NCBI GenBank assembly: GCA_012862575.1
Contig: BLSF01000090.1
Span: 1 to 64,000, forward strand
Direction: 5' to 3'
Source of the DNA: Parietichytrium sp. I65-24A
Lineage: Eukaryota > Sar > Bigyra > Thraustochytrida > Thraustochytriidae
Length of the DNA: 64,000 nucleotides
A program made the position numbers and the translations under genes. Below the pieces are notes generated by a model. That model ran no database searches. It was given only the letters and a program-made list of their open reading frames with translations, and was not told the origin of the DNA. Shown here in pieces: positions 49,285 through 57,902 of this stretch; the first letter of the stretch is position 1; each line of letters opens with the position of its first letter.

Positions 49285-50979
49285 TCACATCCTCACACCC
49301 GTCTTCCGACGTTTACGTTCACATACACAGGAGGAATCGCCTTTTTGTGAATTGTCATCGCCGAAGGGTCTCTTCCTCCTCTCCTCAGCATCAGCAACAG
49401 TATCAGCATCGGCAACCGCTTCCAAGCGCATAGTTACATTTTCTTCCGAAGGCTCGCAGTCGATAGTGATCACCTCGCGCTCGGGAAACAGATGGTTGAA
49501 CCATTCTGGACTGCACTCTGATTTGCCAACACCAGTATGAACTCTTTTTCGTACCATGTGTGAAGCCGTGGCATGCGAACTTGGGTCTACGTCGCTCTTT
49601 TGGCACATCATTCGGTGCTCGAGCGGATGGACGGTACAACTATCATGATTTGCCCGAGTTTGTGAAGCTGCTTGGCAGGTGTCGACACATTCAGAGCTCG
49701 GTAAATCCTTCTCGCAGCACAGACTTCCGGTTTGCAGATCGGTATCTTGGACGCGATTTCGAAGATCTGCAGCTCGCCCAAACCCTTTTGCACACTTACC
49801 GCCCTCATGGTTTTTCTGCTGTGGGTGGATTGCTTTGATGTGTGTCCTAAGATTCGCGGCGCGTCGAAACGCTTTCCCGCACTCGTCGCACTCATAATCT
49901 CTCTTCTCAAGATGAACTGTTTTGATATGTCTTCGAAGATTTCCAGCTTGACTAAACGTTTTCCCGCATTCGCCGCACTCGTAATCTCTCTTCTTCAGAT
50001 GAACTGTTCTGATATGTGATCGAAGAGTTCCAGCTTCTCCAAACGCTTTCCCGCACTCGCCACACTCGTAATCTCTCTTCTGAAGATGAACTATATTGAT
50101 ATGTGTTCGAAGTTGTCCAGCTCGTCCGAACGATTTCCCGCACTTGCCACACTCGTAATCTTTCTTCTCAAGATGAACTATTTTGATGTGTCTTCGAAGA
50201 GTTCCAGCGTGTCCAAACGCTTTCCCGCACTCGTCGCACTCATAATCTTTCTTCTTTAAATGAACTGTTCTGACGTGCATTCGAAGATATCCAGCTACTC
50301 CAAACACTTTCCCGCACTCGTCGCACTCATAATCTCTCTTCTTCAAATGAACTGTTCTGACGTGCGTTCGAAGATATCCAGCTAGTCCAAACGCTTTTCC
50401 GCACTCGTCACACTCGTAATCTTTCTTCTTCAGATGAACTGCTTTGATATGTGTCCGAAGACTTGCAGCTAGTCCAAACGCCTTCCCGCACTCGCCGCAC
50501 TCGTAATCTTTCTTCTGAAGATGAACTGTTTTGATATGTGTCCGAAGGTGCCCAGCTTCTCCAAACGCCTTCCCGCACTCGCCGCACTCGTAATCTCTCT
50601 TCTGAAGATGAACTGCTTTGATGTGTCTCCGAAGGTGCTCAGCCTGCCCAAACGCTTTCCCGCACTCGTGGCACTCGTAATCTTTCTTCTTCAGATGAAC
50701 TCCTCTGATGTGTATCCGAAGGTGCCCAGCCTGCCCAAACACTTTCCCGCACTCGTCGCACTCGTAATCTTTCTTCTTCAGATGAACTGTTTTGATATGT
50801 ATCCGAAGCTGTCCAGCTAGTCCGAACGCCTTCCCGCACTCGCCGCACTCGTGATCTCTCTTCTTCAGATGAACTGTTTTGATATGTATCCGAAGATGTC
50901 CAGCCTGCCCAAACGCTTTCCCGCACTCCCCACACTCGTGCTTTCCTCCACGCGCTCCTTCAAGTTCCCGGGGCCCCAT
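49285..50979 (-). CDS. C2H2 zinc-finger protein C, 13 fingers
   Basis: Third paralogue, 564 residues, start MGPRELEGARGGKHECGECG (two extra residues compared with A and B). It has 13 intact fingers (about residues 14-390), a degenerate finger (HEGGKCAKGFGRAADL) and the shared tail (HMVRKRVHTGVGKSECSPEW, then NVTMRLEAVADADT), ending ERKRRKTGVRM. Helix positions -1/3/6 again vary: for example Q/H/I, L/Q/I, Q/H/R, E/H/T, L/S/T, L/Y/T, V/Y/M, H/T/R, R/Q/T. Linkers are LKKKD, LKKRD, LQKRD or LEKKD. The tail differs little from those of A and B, whereas the finger helices differ much. The gene shares only about 160 bp of 5' flank with the other copies, so it may be regulated differently (inference). 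Confidence 0.93.
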   Translation of the reverse strand: MGPRELEGARGGKHECGECGKAFGQAGHLRIHIKTVHLKKRDHECGECGKAFGLAGQLRIHIKTVHLKKKDYECDECGKVFGQAGHLRIHIRGVHLKKKDYECHECGKAFGQAEHLRRHIKAVHLQKRDYECGECGKAFGEAGHLRTHIKTVHLQKKDYECGECGKAFGLAASLRTHIKAVHLKKKDYECDECGKAFGLAGYLRTHVRTVHLKKRDYECDECGKVFGVAGYLRMHVRTVHLKKKDYECDECGKAFGHAGTLRRHIKIVHLEKKDYECGKCGKSFGRAGQLRTHINIVHLQKRDYECGECGKAFGEAGTLRSHIRTVHLKKRDYECGECGKTFSQAGNLRRHIKTVHLEKRDYECDECGKAFRRAANLRTHIKAIHPQQKNHEGGKCAKGFGRAADLRNRVQDTDLQTGSLCCEKDLPSSECVDTCQAASQTRANHDSCTVHPLEHRMMCQKSDVDPSSHATASHMVRKRVHTGVGKSECSPEWFNHLFPEREVITIDCEPSEENVTMRLEAVADADTVADAEERRKRPFGDDNSQKGDSSCVCERKRRKTGVRM

Positions 50980-51799
50980 TACTCCCGCTGTTTCGCCAAC
51001 CTACACTCTCAACGCTCTATCCGCGGACCTTGCGCACCTCTCACAACAGTGCCCACCTGCAAGTGCAGAGAAACAAGAGAAACGCAAAATGGATCGGGGA
51101 CCTGACGAGCCTTCTCTTGATCGCGATCAGAGAGCTGCTCGCTCGATCAGGCGTTATGTCGTCATGTCCTTCCGTCACAATGAGATGATGCGTGGAATGA
51201 GTGGAATGCGTGGAATGATGCGGAATGCGTGGGTACCTGGTACTTTTGCTTTGTCGTAGCGCAGAATGAATGAATGAAATGAGATAAGATGAAATGAAAC
51301 GAATAAGCTCGTTCTTCGCTCGCGGGGCAGTGTCGGTGGGCAGCGTCTCTGGCAGCTGAATCTGAAAACGGCTTTACTGTAATTACTTTCGCTGTGCTCA
51401 CTCTTGCTCGAACAGAGTCATTCGATCCAGAGACTCACAGTCAAGCGATTCGCGGTTCGTCATATCGGCCAGAGGGGCGAAAGGCGGCTGGCTCGCACTT
51501 TGTGGAGCAGATTCCTGCCGTCAACCGACGTCGTCGCTCAAATGGTTGTGCTTGGGCCAACAACGATCAGATCGCCTGGATGCTCTTGCGCCGAGTCGAT
51601 TGCGTCCCAGCCTTGCCAGACATCAGAATTCACATGTCAAAACAACTAATTGACTGCCATTGACTGCCAGAACTCAGGACTCACTGTCAGCTGAACGAGC
51701 TTTGCACATTTTCCATGAATGGAACGAGCGACTGACTCTGACAGCAGTCAGCCTAAAAGAGCCGCTCTTTATCAACGAGACTCTCGGACCATGATTACC

Positions 51800-51832
51800 T
51801 AGAGAGCCCAGAGAGCCCAGAGAGCCCAGAGA
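51800..51832. repeat. 9-bp tandem repeat, three-plus copies
   Basis: Unit AGAGAGCCC in direct repeat. Confidence 0.9.
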
Positions 51833-51988
51833 CTCGAACGCGAACGCGAAGGCTATGCTATCTCTTTGGGTTTGTGGCGGACATGGACGGCCCTTGCGGC
51901 TGGCTGGCTGTTCATAGAACGTTGCCACACCTGAGGCACAAGCGCTTCTGCAAAGTGAGAAAAGAAACCAAACCCAATCCACACTTGG

Positions 51989-52014
51989 GCAGAGAGAGAG
52001 AGAGAGAGAGAGAG
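51989..52014. repeat. (AG)n microsatellite
   Basis: About 13 AG units. Confidence 0.9.
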
Positions 52015-53521
52015 AAAGGTGACATGAGGTGACACGTTCGTAGAGCTCAAATTTCAGTGTCACTTCACTATCAGAATTCAGAAATTCATTTCAGACTTCA
52101 GAATTCAGAGTTGAACAAGTTCAACACATGTTCATTTCACTTCGAATGAACATAGAAGTTGGACGGAGAGGTCGCAGCTAGCTAGCCTACCTCTTGTCAG
52201 TCAGGACAAGCATGGACAAGCAGACAAGGTCACAAGTTGAAAAGGTGAAAAGTTGAAAAGGCAAACCTGAAAAGGTGAAAAGAGTGAAAAGGTGGTGATG
52301 AAGGTTGTTTCGTGTTGTTTGTGACTTTGGCTTTGGGGAACATGGTGTGATTGACAGCTTACCCAACTAATTCAGACTGACGTAGCAGTGGTATCAAGGA
52401 GGCTACAGTCAGTACATAGTGCATAGTGCTTATACTAAGAGTGAGTACCGCACGATGTTAGTGGCTTTACAGTACATAGTACCTGTCCCCAGTAGCCTAT
52501 ATTAGTAGATAGAGCTAGCTGCTAGAGTGGGTTGAGTGAGGTCAGTGAGACAAAATGAATGCAGGCAATGCAGGCGAGTGTTTGGAAGATCTAGAGGCGA
52601 GTTCCGGTCGAAAGTAAGGGTGAAAAAGAGAGAATGAAAGAATGAAACAATTCATTTGAAAGCTGGCTCGTATTGCCGTAGGCGTCTCCCAAAATGTTGA
52701 GCTTCGTTTGCAACAAGTTTAAAGTTAAATCCAAGACGGAAGGATGTGAAGGCTCGTGACCTCGCCTTTTCTTCCCTTGTGTTTGACGGTCAGTCAGCCT
52801 GTCGGCGCATGTAGCATGTCGCATGGCCATTGCTCGCGGAGATGGCCCAACCGACGCGATGTGGTCTGTCTCTGCAGCTAGTCGCTAGTCTGTGCATGTG
52901 CAGAATGTGCAGAATGTGTGTAGTGACTTTTCTCTGGCGAGCGAAAGACAAAAGCATCACACCAATTCGTCACTGCACCCAGAGCAGGCCACCAGCAACA
53001 CATCAGACGTAGACGTCTGGCAGACTTGTTTGGTTTAACTTAGTGCGACGTTTAGTGCACTACCGGTCCTCAGTACTCAGTACCCGGTACACATACAAAA
53101 CCAGCAACACTTTGCTCTCTTTCCAACACACCTTTGAAGAAGTGCTAGCCTCTCGGATGGGACTGCGTAGCGAGCGGCGGTCCTAGCTGCGCAGGTGCGG
53201 CCGGCGGTAGGCGCATCACAGGATGCGTTTGACGAGGCCGCAACTTGAAGTTGACCTTTGATTGATTGAAAGCTGACAGTCAACAGTCAGTCATGTTGCA
53301 CATCATCTTGACAGTGGAAGGTTGACGAGTTGTGAGCCTTTGCAATCTTGCAATCCGTCAATTCATTCATCCGTCTCAATCCATCGATTGAAAGAAAGAG
53401 ACAGTGATCAGCCGACGCGACGGGAAGAGCAGTCGTGAGTTTTGCGGAGGTTTTTCGGAGCAAGGATGCAAGCTTGCGAAGTGTAGCTGCTAGAGCAATT
53501 GTGGAAACTCGTGAAAAACCC

Positions 53522-53541
53522 GAATTCTGAATTCTGAATCT
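53522..53541. repeat. GAATTCT heptamer run
   Basis: GAATTCT at 53522 and 53529, then GAATCT at 53536; 7-bp period, about 85 bp before the acyltransferase start codon. Confidence 0.88.
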
Positions 53542-53624
53542 GTTGCGGTTGTGGAAACGGAAGCGGAGACATTGGCGCTTGGTCGGCAAACGGGCGTGAT
53601 TGCGCGGAAAGGAAGAGGACTGCA

Positions 53625-54989
53625 ATGTGGGCGCCACGGTCTGTGGCAAACTTGGTGCGCGGAAACGGGCGGCCAGGAGACAGCCGCCCGTCGTGGCTCG
53701 AGTCGTTCCACTCGAGCGCGGTGATCATCAAGCAGGAAGAAGCGCAGAAAAAGCTCAACCCGTTCCAGAGTGTGGACCACTTGAATGTGCGCGAATGGGC
53801 CAAGCTGATGGTGGGAGTGTGCTTCCTCGCGCCGTTGAGGTTTTTGGTGCTCGTGACCGTGCTGGCATTGTGCACGCTCCTCTTGGCTCTTACAGCTGTC
53901 GGCGCAGACCTTGACAAGCCGCTCTCGCCGCGACGCAGCATGGCGCAGGAGTGGATCACCCAAGTCACTGCATGTCTGTGCTGCGCATGCTTTGGCATCT
54001 ACCATGTGCCCATCACAGGGACAAAGGCCGCCGCAGAGCAATGCAAGTTGGTTGTCGCTGCACCCCACAGCACGATTATGGACCCCTTTGTCGTTGCATT
54101 CGCCCTGGGAAGCCCGTCAAGCGTTGGCAAAGCGGAGGCTAGGCGGTCCTTGATCGGCCCCGTTCTTCGGTATATGCAGTCGATCTTCGTGGAGCGCGAA
54201 AGCAGGACGAACCGACAAGACGCTGCGAGCGCAATCAAGGAGCGCGTGAGCCAAGACTCTGAGTGGAAACGGCAGCTAGTGCTCTTCCCAGAGGGAACCT
54301 GCACCAATCGCACAAGCCTCATATCGTTTAGAAAGGGGGCGTTTGAGCCTGGTGAGCCGGTGCAGCCAATGCTCATAAGGTGGCACTACGAGCACATGGA
54401 CCCGACCTGGACAGCCGGATCAACTTCGCGTGCTATTATAGCCATTCGGTCGCTTTCGCAGATTTTTAATCATGTCTCCATCGAGTTTCTCCCAGTTTAT
54501 GTTCCATCCGCGCAGGAGAAGCGAAACCCAATCGCATTCGCAAACTCGGTTCGGGACGTGATGGCGAAGAAACTTGGTCTCCCAGTGTCGGAGCACAGCT
54601 ATGCAGATTCGTTTCTCGCCAAGCAGGCTTCAAAGTGCAATCTTCGGCCCTGCAAGGTCCTTCCGTTTTCTATTCCGCAATTAGCCGCGGAGCTGCAGCA
54701 GACATGCGCCACTCCGGCGGGCGAAACCTCAAGGGTTTTCAGCGATCAGGCTCAAGCTCTGTTGAGGTGTTTTGCAAAAGCGCCTGGCCTTACCGCTGAG
54801 GGTGACTTGTCCGCCGCACAATATGACGCGATCGCACAGCTGTGCGCAGATCAAGCAGGGCTCAAGCAGGCTGTCCGCTGGGACACGATGCTAGCTCGGC
54901 AGAAGACTCTCGACGATTTTCCACAGGCTGTAGGCCACGTTGGGTTTCACGCTTTTGTGCTATGTCATCTTGAGGCTGCTCGACGCTGA
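53625..54989 (+). CDS. LPCAT-like lysophospholipid acyltransferase
   Basis: PlsC-family acyltransferase of 454 residues, predicted to transfer acyl groups from acyl-CoA to a lysophospholipid (lyso-PC or lyso-PA) in the ER. A membrane span lies at about 62-92. Acyltransferase motif I is HSTIMDPF (about 148-155), the HxxxxD catalytic pair. FPEGTCTNRTSLISFRKGAF (about 220-239) is the second conserved block and, with PVQPMLIRW (about 245), is typical of LPCAT1/2/AGPAT9-type proteins rather than plain PlsC. No EF-hands are seen in the C-terminal 150 residues, unlike animal LPCAT1/2. Two in-frame codons fit a start; the first ATG is used. The enzyme could place DHA-type acyl groups from the desaturase pathway into membrane lipids; this link is an inference, and the two genes are 27 kb apart. 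Convergent with the aldo/keto reductase-like gene. Confidence 0.9.
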   Translation: MWAPRSVANLVRGNGRPGDSRPSWLESFHSSAVIIKQEEAQKKLNPFQSVDHLNVREWAKLMVGVCFLAPLRFLVLVTVLALCTLLLALTAVGADLDKPLSPRRSMAQEWITQVTACLCCACFGIYHVPITGTKAAAEQCKLVVAAPHSTIMDPFVVAFALGSPSSVGKAEARRSLIGPVLRYMQSIFVERESRTNRQDAASAIKERVSQDSEWKRQLVLFPEGTCTNRTSLISFRKGAFEPGEPVQPMLIRWHYEHMDPTWTAGSTSRAIIAIRSLSQIFNHVSIEFLPVYVPSAQEKRNPIAFANSVRDVMAKKLGLPVSEHSYADSFLAKQASKCNLRPCKVLPFSIPQLAAELQQTCATPAGETSRVFSDQAQALLRCFAKAPGLTAEGDLSAAQYDAIAQLCADQAGLKQAVRWDTMLARQKTLDDFPQAVGHVGFHAFVLCHLEAARR

Positions 54990-55299
54990 CGTTGCAATTC
55001 TTTCTCTGCTTGAGAGGGGCGTAGAGGAAGCTTGGCTGCGTGTACCTTTTGTGTATAGTACCATTGTATTTTGTTTTGTTGCTGTTGCTGTTGCACTTTC
55101 GTATCGAAAGAATCAAATTAGTTGATTGTTGTTGATGAGTGAACAAGTTATATTTTTTTTCTTGAGCATTTGTGATTACGTTTTGCACGATGGGTGGTGT
55201 GACATGTGTCAGCATAATTTCAAGGTGCTGTCATTTCTTCAGTTTGCAGTCGTGCAAGGAATGAATGCCTGTGAAGATCCACAAAGATCTGCAAAGCAT
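54990..55299. other. Convergent 3' intergenic gap
   Basis: Gap of 310 bp between the acyltransferase stop and the aldo/keto reductase-like stop. It has T-rich and TGTTGCTG repeats (55078-55095). No gene seen. Confidence 0.6.
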
Positions 55300-56727
55300 T
55301 TACTTAAACAATTCCGCAGCCTGTTCCGCATACTCGAGCCTGGTAGCGCCGAGAAGAACGGTGTCCACGCACGGCTGGTCACGAAGCCACTTGAGCGCAT
55401 AAACTTGTAGCGGCTCGGGGTTGGTGAGAGAGTACGGGAGGAGCGGTGGAATAAAATCCGCGGAGGGACCAAGGTTCTGCAAGTGCGGGTCTTTGGAGAT
55501 GTCCTCGATGAGATGGGTTCTTGTCAGTTCGCCGGACACGGACCTCACAGCCAGCTCGTAGACAGAAAAGAAATCAAAGAGCTTTGCGGATGTGTCTTCG
55601 TCCATGCCGTCTAGCTTGGCATTAATCATCGGAACGATCTTGCGCATGAGGTCATCCTGGTAGTGCATAACGCTGGAAAACGCGCCGATCTGAGTGTCCA
55701 GGTCGTTGATCAGCCGCGAAAGCCAAGTGCACGCCTCGATCGTATCCTGCCATTCGTCCCTGTCCGCTTTGTCCCACATCGAAGTGTCTTGTTCAGGAGG
55801 GGTGAGGTGATCCAGCAGCTCATCTCTGGCGCGGGAGTAATGTTCCGGAAACTGTAGATCCGCGAGCCTCCAGCTACCGGTGGCATCGTATGCCGTGAGC
55901 GCCCGATTGACGATCGTGTGAATCCCATTCTCCTTCGCAAACTGTGCACACCCGTTTCCTCCCGCGCTCTTCGGCGTCACGCCGATCCTCTCGATGACGT
56001 TGGCGGGAAACTCGAACGTCTTGAGCGAGTGTTCTGCGCGGCCAACCCTCTGCGCCGCTCGATGCGCCATCGCAGGCAGCTCTTCGAACGGCACAAAGTG
56101 CGCATGGTCTTCCGGCAGTGCGAACGAATTGCTGCTCACTCCATACGACCCGATTCGCCCCTGTGCCACCTCCTCTTCCAGCGCCTCGAACGCAGTTTCC
56201 ATGTCCCGCAGCATCTCATCCGTCGCACTTGCCGCGCCTCCGACGGCAGCAGATTTCCCATTTCCAGACATCTTCATGGCATCGTCCGGCGCCACGCGTG
56301 GCATCAGCGCATGTTCGGGATTGTGCACCAAAAACCTATCAATCTTCTCCAGCTGGAGTCTGCGCAGGCTATCGGCAAGCTCTTCGCGCATGAACTGCGG
56401 GTGCATACTGTGCATGCATTCCTCCGTGTACTCTTTGGCGCCGGGCACTGTGCGGGACCCGTTCAAGTGCTCCGCGAGCCGGGTTCCCTGCAAGAACCCA
56501 AACTTGCCCACCACCTCCACGCCCGCGCGTTCCAGGAACGCTCGTCCGCCCAAAGAGGCCACCGCATCGCCCACTGCTGACTGCGCTACTCCGTCCGCGT
56601 AGTTGCCGCTCGTGTCCACCATGCCGAACGTTCCGCTCGAGAGCAGACTCCGCACCGACGCCGCGGACCCCGCGTACGCCGCGGACCCCGCCAGCCGGTA
56701 CGTACCAAGTCCCACGCGCGACGACAT
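55300..56727 (-). CDS. Aldo/keto reductase-like protein, extended
   Basis: Start taken at 56727 (MSSRVGLGTYRLAG), since aldo/keto reductases begin with such a strand; the in-frame Met at 56784 adds 19 residues without family resemblance. It has 475 residues, versus about 320 for the family. The AKR tetrad is visible: Asp and Tyr in MVDTSGNYADG, Lys in EVVGKFGFLQG, and His in RFLVHNPEHAL. Near the end, DTVLLGATRLEYAEQ matches the NADPH-binding block of AKRs. The extra length is a long middle segment (about 150-400, including LTPPEQDTSMWDKADRDEW) with no recognised domain. Plants and protists have similar extended AKR-like proteins (from memory). Likely an NADPH-dependent reductase or dehydrogenase of unknown substrate. 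Confidence 0.82.
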   Translation of the reverse strand: MSSRVGLGTYRLAGSAAYAGSAASVRSLLSSGTFGMVDTSGNYADGVAQSAVGDAVASLGGRAFLERAGVEVVGKFGFLQGTRLAEHLNGSRTVPGAKEYTEECMHSMHPQFMREELADSLRRLQLEKIDRFLVHNPEHALMPRVAPDDAMKMSGNGKSAAVGGAASATDEMLRDMETAFEALEEEVAQGRIGSYGVSSNSFALPEDHAHFVPFEELPAMAHRAAQRVGRAEHSLKTFEFPANVIERIGVTPKSAGGNGCAQFAKENGIHTIVNRALTAYDATGSWRLADLQFPEHYSRARDELLDHLTPPEQDTSMWDKADRDEWQDTIEACTWLSRLINDLDTQIGAFSSVMHYQDDLMRKIVPMINAKLDGMDEDTSAKLFDFFSVYELAVRSVSGELTRTHLIEDISKDPHLQNLGPSADFIPPLLPYSLTNPEPLQVYALKWLRDQPCVDTVLLGATRLEYAEQAAELFK

Positions 56728-57437
56728 GGAGACAACACTGTGAGAGAGATATGGATGGATGGACGGAAGGATGTCTTCGCGCACTTTGCGAGGACACGTA
56801 TGTATGTGTGTACGCGGGGACGCGGGTGGGATGCCCCTGGTCTCGTGAGAGAGTGCGCGGTGTGGCGCGAGAGATTACGCGAATACGCGAAAGGGTGGAG
56901 GGAGGGCACTGAGTGTTATGGTCATGACCATGTGCAAGGAGGCCAAAGCAAAAGAGCAAAAATGCAAAAATGCAAAAATGCAAAAATGCAAAAATGCAAA
57001 AATGCAAAAATGCAAACGCGATGGGATGATATGGGATGGGAAGAGTCGCGTGGGTTTTGATGAGTTTGGCTCAAGGGAGTAAGGGAGTGAGTGATCTTCG
57101 ATGCCAAATGTGATCGGACGACAGGCGAAAGTGGTCGATCAGGATCGCGGAATACAGAATTCAGATTGAGGTGAAATGGGGATAATGTGGGAGCAGATGG
57201 GAGAGCCAATCGAGTTGAAAGGACATTCAGGTTGACGGGGAAATACACTTGGAGGAGAAGAAGAGCGTCAGATCAGACCAGATGTTGTTTTGCGGTCGAC
57301 GTTAATTTAACATGTTTGACATGTGACACGGACAACTAACTATTACAATTGCAGTCACAATTACAAATACAAAGACAAGGACAATTACACGCGTGTTAAA
57401 ACAAATTGGCACGCAGCAACGATAGCACGTCGATCCA
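56728..57437. other. Intergenic region with 8-bp satellite
   Basis: About 710 bp between the aldo/keto reductase-like start and the 3' end of the small membrane-protein gene (both minus strand). It holds a GCAAAAAT tandem array (56956-57016), GGATGGAC repeats near 56750 and a GAATTC with flanking CAG at 57157. No gene seen. Confidence 0.6.
56956..57016. repeat. 8-bp tandem array GCAAAAAT
   Basis: About seven near-perfect copies of GCAAAAAT. Confidence 0.92.
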
Positions 57438-57902
57438 TCAAACAACCTGCACGCTCCCAACTGTGCTATACGCGACGCCCCCATGGCGTCGGCACCACCA
57501 GTGCCCGCCGACCAAAGCGACTGTCATACCGAGGACATCGGCAGCCAGGTCTCTCCACGACGCTCGCGGACCGTCCCACACTTCCTTGCCCATTCCAGCG
57601 ACGAGAGTCACCGCAAATGCGACCAGCCAAGACCGCGACAGCAAAGCAACACCAAGCAAACCGACCACGCCAGCCACTATGTGCTCAAATTTGTCAGCTC
57701 TCAGCCAAAGGTCCCCGCTCATTAGTCCCCGCGAAGTTGCCGCGTCGACGAGAAGGCAGCCGGCGAGCAGTACAGAGCTCGCGACGGAGCAGCGCCGGAC
57801 ATCAGCGCTTTTGTTGGCGAGCGACGCCACACTGTTGCGCAGAAACGACTGCACCGCTTCGCCGGCTCTCACGGTTGCTTCGAAAGGGGTCATGCACTCC
57901 AA
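57438..57902 (-). CDS. Small DUF2279-like membrane protein
   Basis: Protein of 154 residues with hydrophobic spans near 42-58, 72-105 and 118-135. Its core reads DKFEHIVAGVVGL, then GMGKEVWDGPRASWRDLAAD and VLGM. From memory this matches the DKxxHFxxG...GKExxD...DxxxDxxG layout of bacterial DUF2279/YfiM-type proteins. The minus-strand frame is preferred to the overlapping plus-strand frame (57323-57970), which is low in complexity and basic. No role is known for the family. It may sit in an organelle or plasma membrane; location is not shown. Confidence 0.6.
   Translation of the reverse strand: MECMTPFEATVRAGEAVQSFLRNSVASLANKSADVRRCSVASSVLLAGCLLVDAATSRGLMSGDLWLRADKFEHIVAGVVGLLGVALLSRSWLVAFAVTLVAGMGKEVWDGPRASWRDLAADVLGMTVALVGGHWWCRRHGGVAYSTVGSVQVV

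Larger units (their letters stand above)
43290..51150 (-). repeat. Tandem triplication carrying three zinc-finger genes
   Basis: Three head-to-tail units, each of one C2H2 gene plus flanks. Units start near 43290, 46380 and 49150. The 5' flanks of the first two genes (45306-46350 and 48110-49150) are nearly the same except for short indels, for example fewer CACAGAGTA units in the second copy. The third copy matches only for about 160 bp past its start codon and then diverges near 51145. The 3' flank of the first unit is the most diverged. Confidence 0.85.
50980..53624. other. Intergenic region, no gene seen
   Basis: About 2.6 kb between zinc-finger gene C and the acyltransferase gene (divergent starts). 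The first 160 bp are the remnant of the duplicated 5' flank. The rest contains repeats of AGAGAGCCC (51800-51832), an (AG)n run (51989-52014), AAGGTGAAAAG-type repeats (52225-52290), GAATTC motifs (52074, 52101), a TACCGGTCCTCAGTACTCAG word (53061-53080) and a GAATTCT heptamer run (53522-53541). Confidence 0.55.

Noticed and set aside
43446-50979. Regular 87-bp repeats as a CRISPR array
   Set aside because: The repeats encode zinc fingers and have no unique spacers; the genome is eukaryotic.
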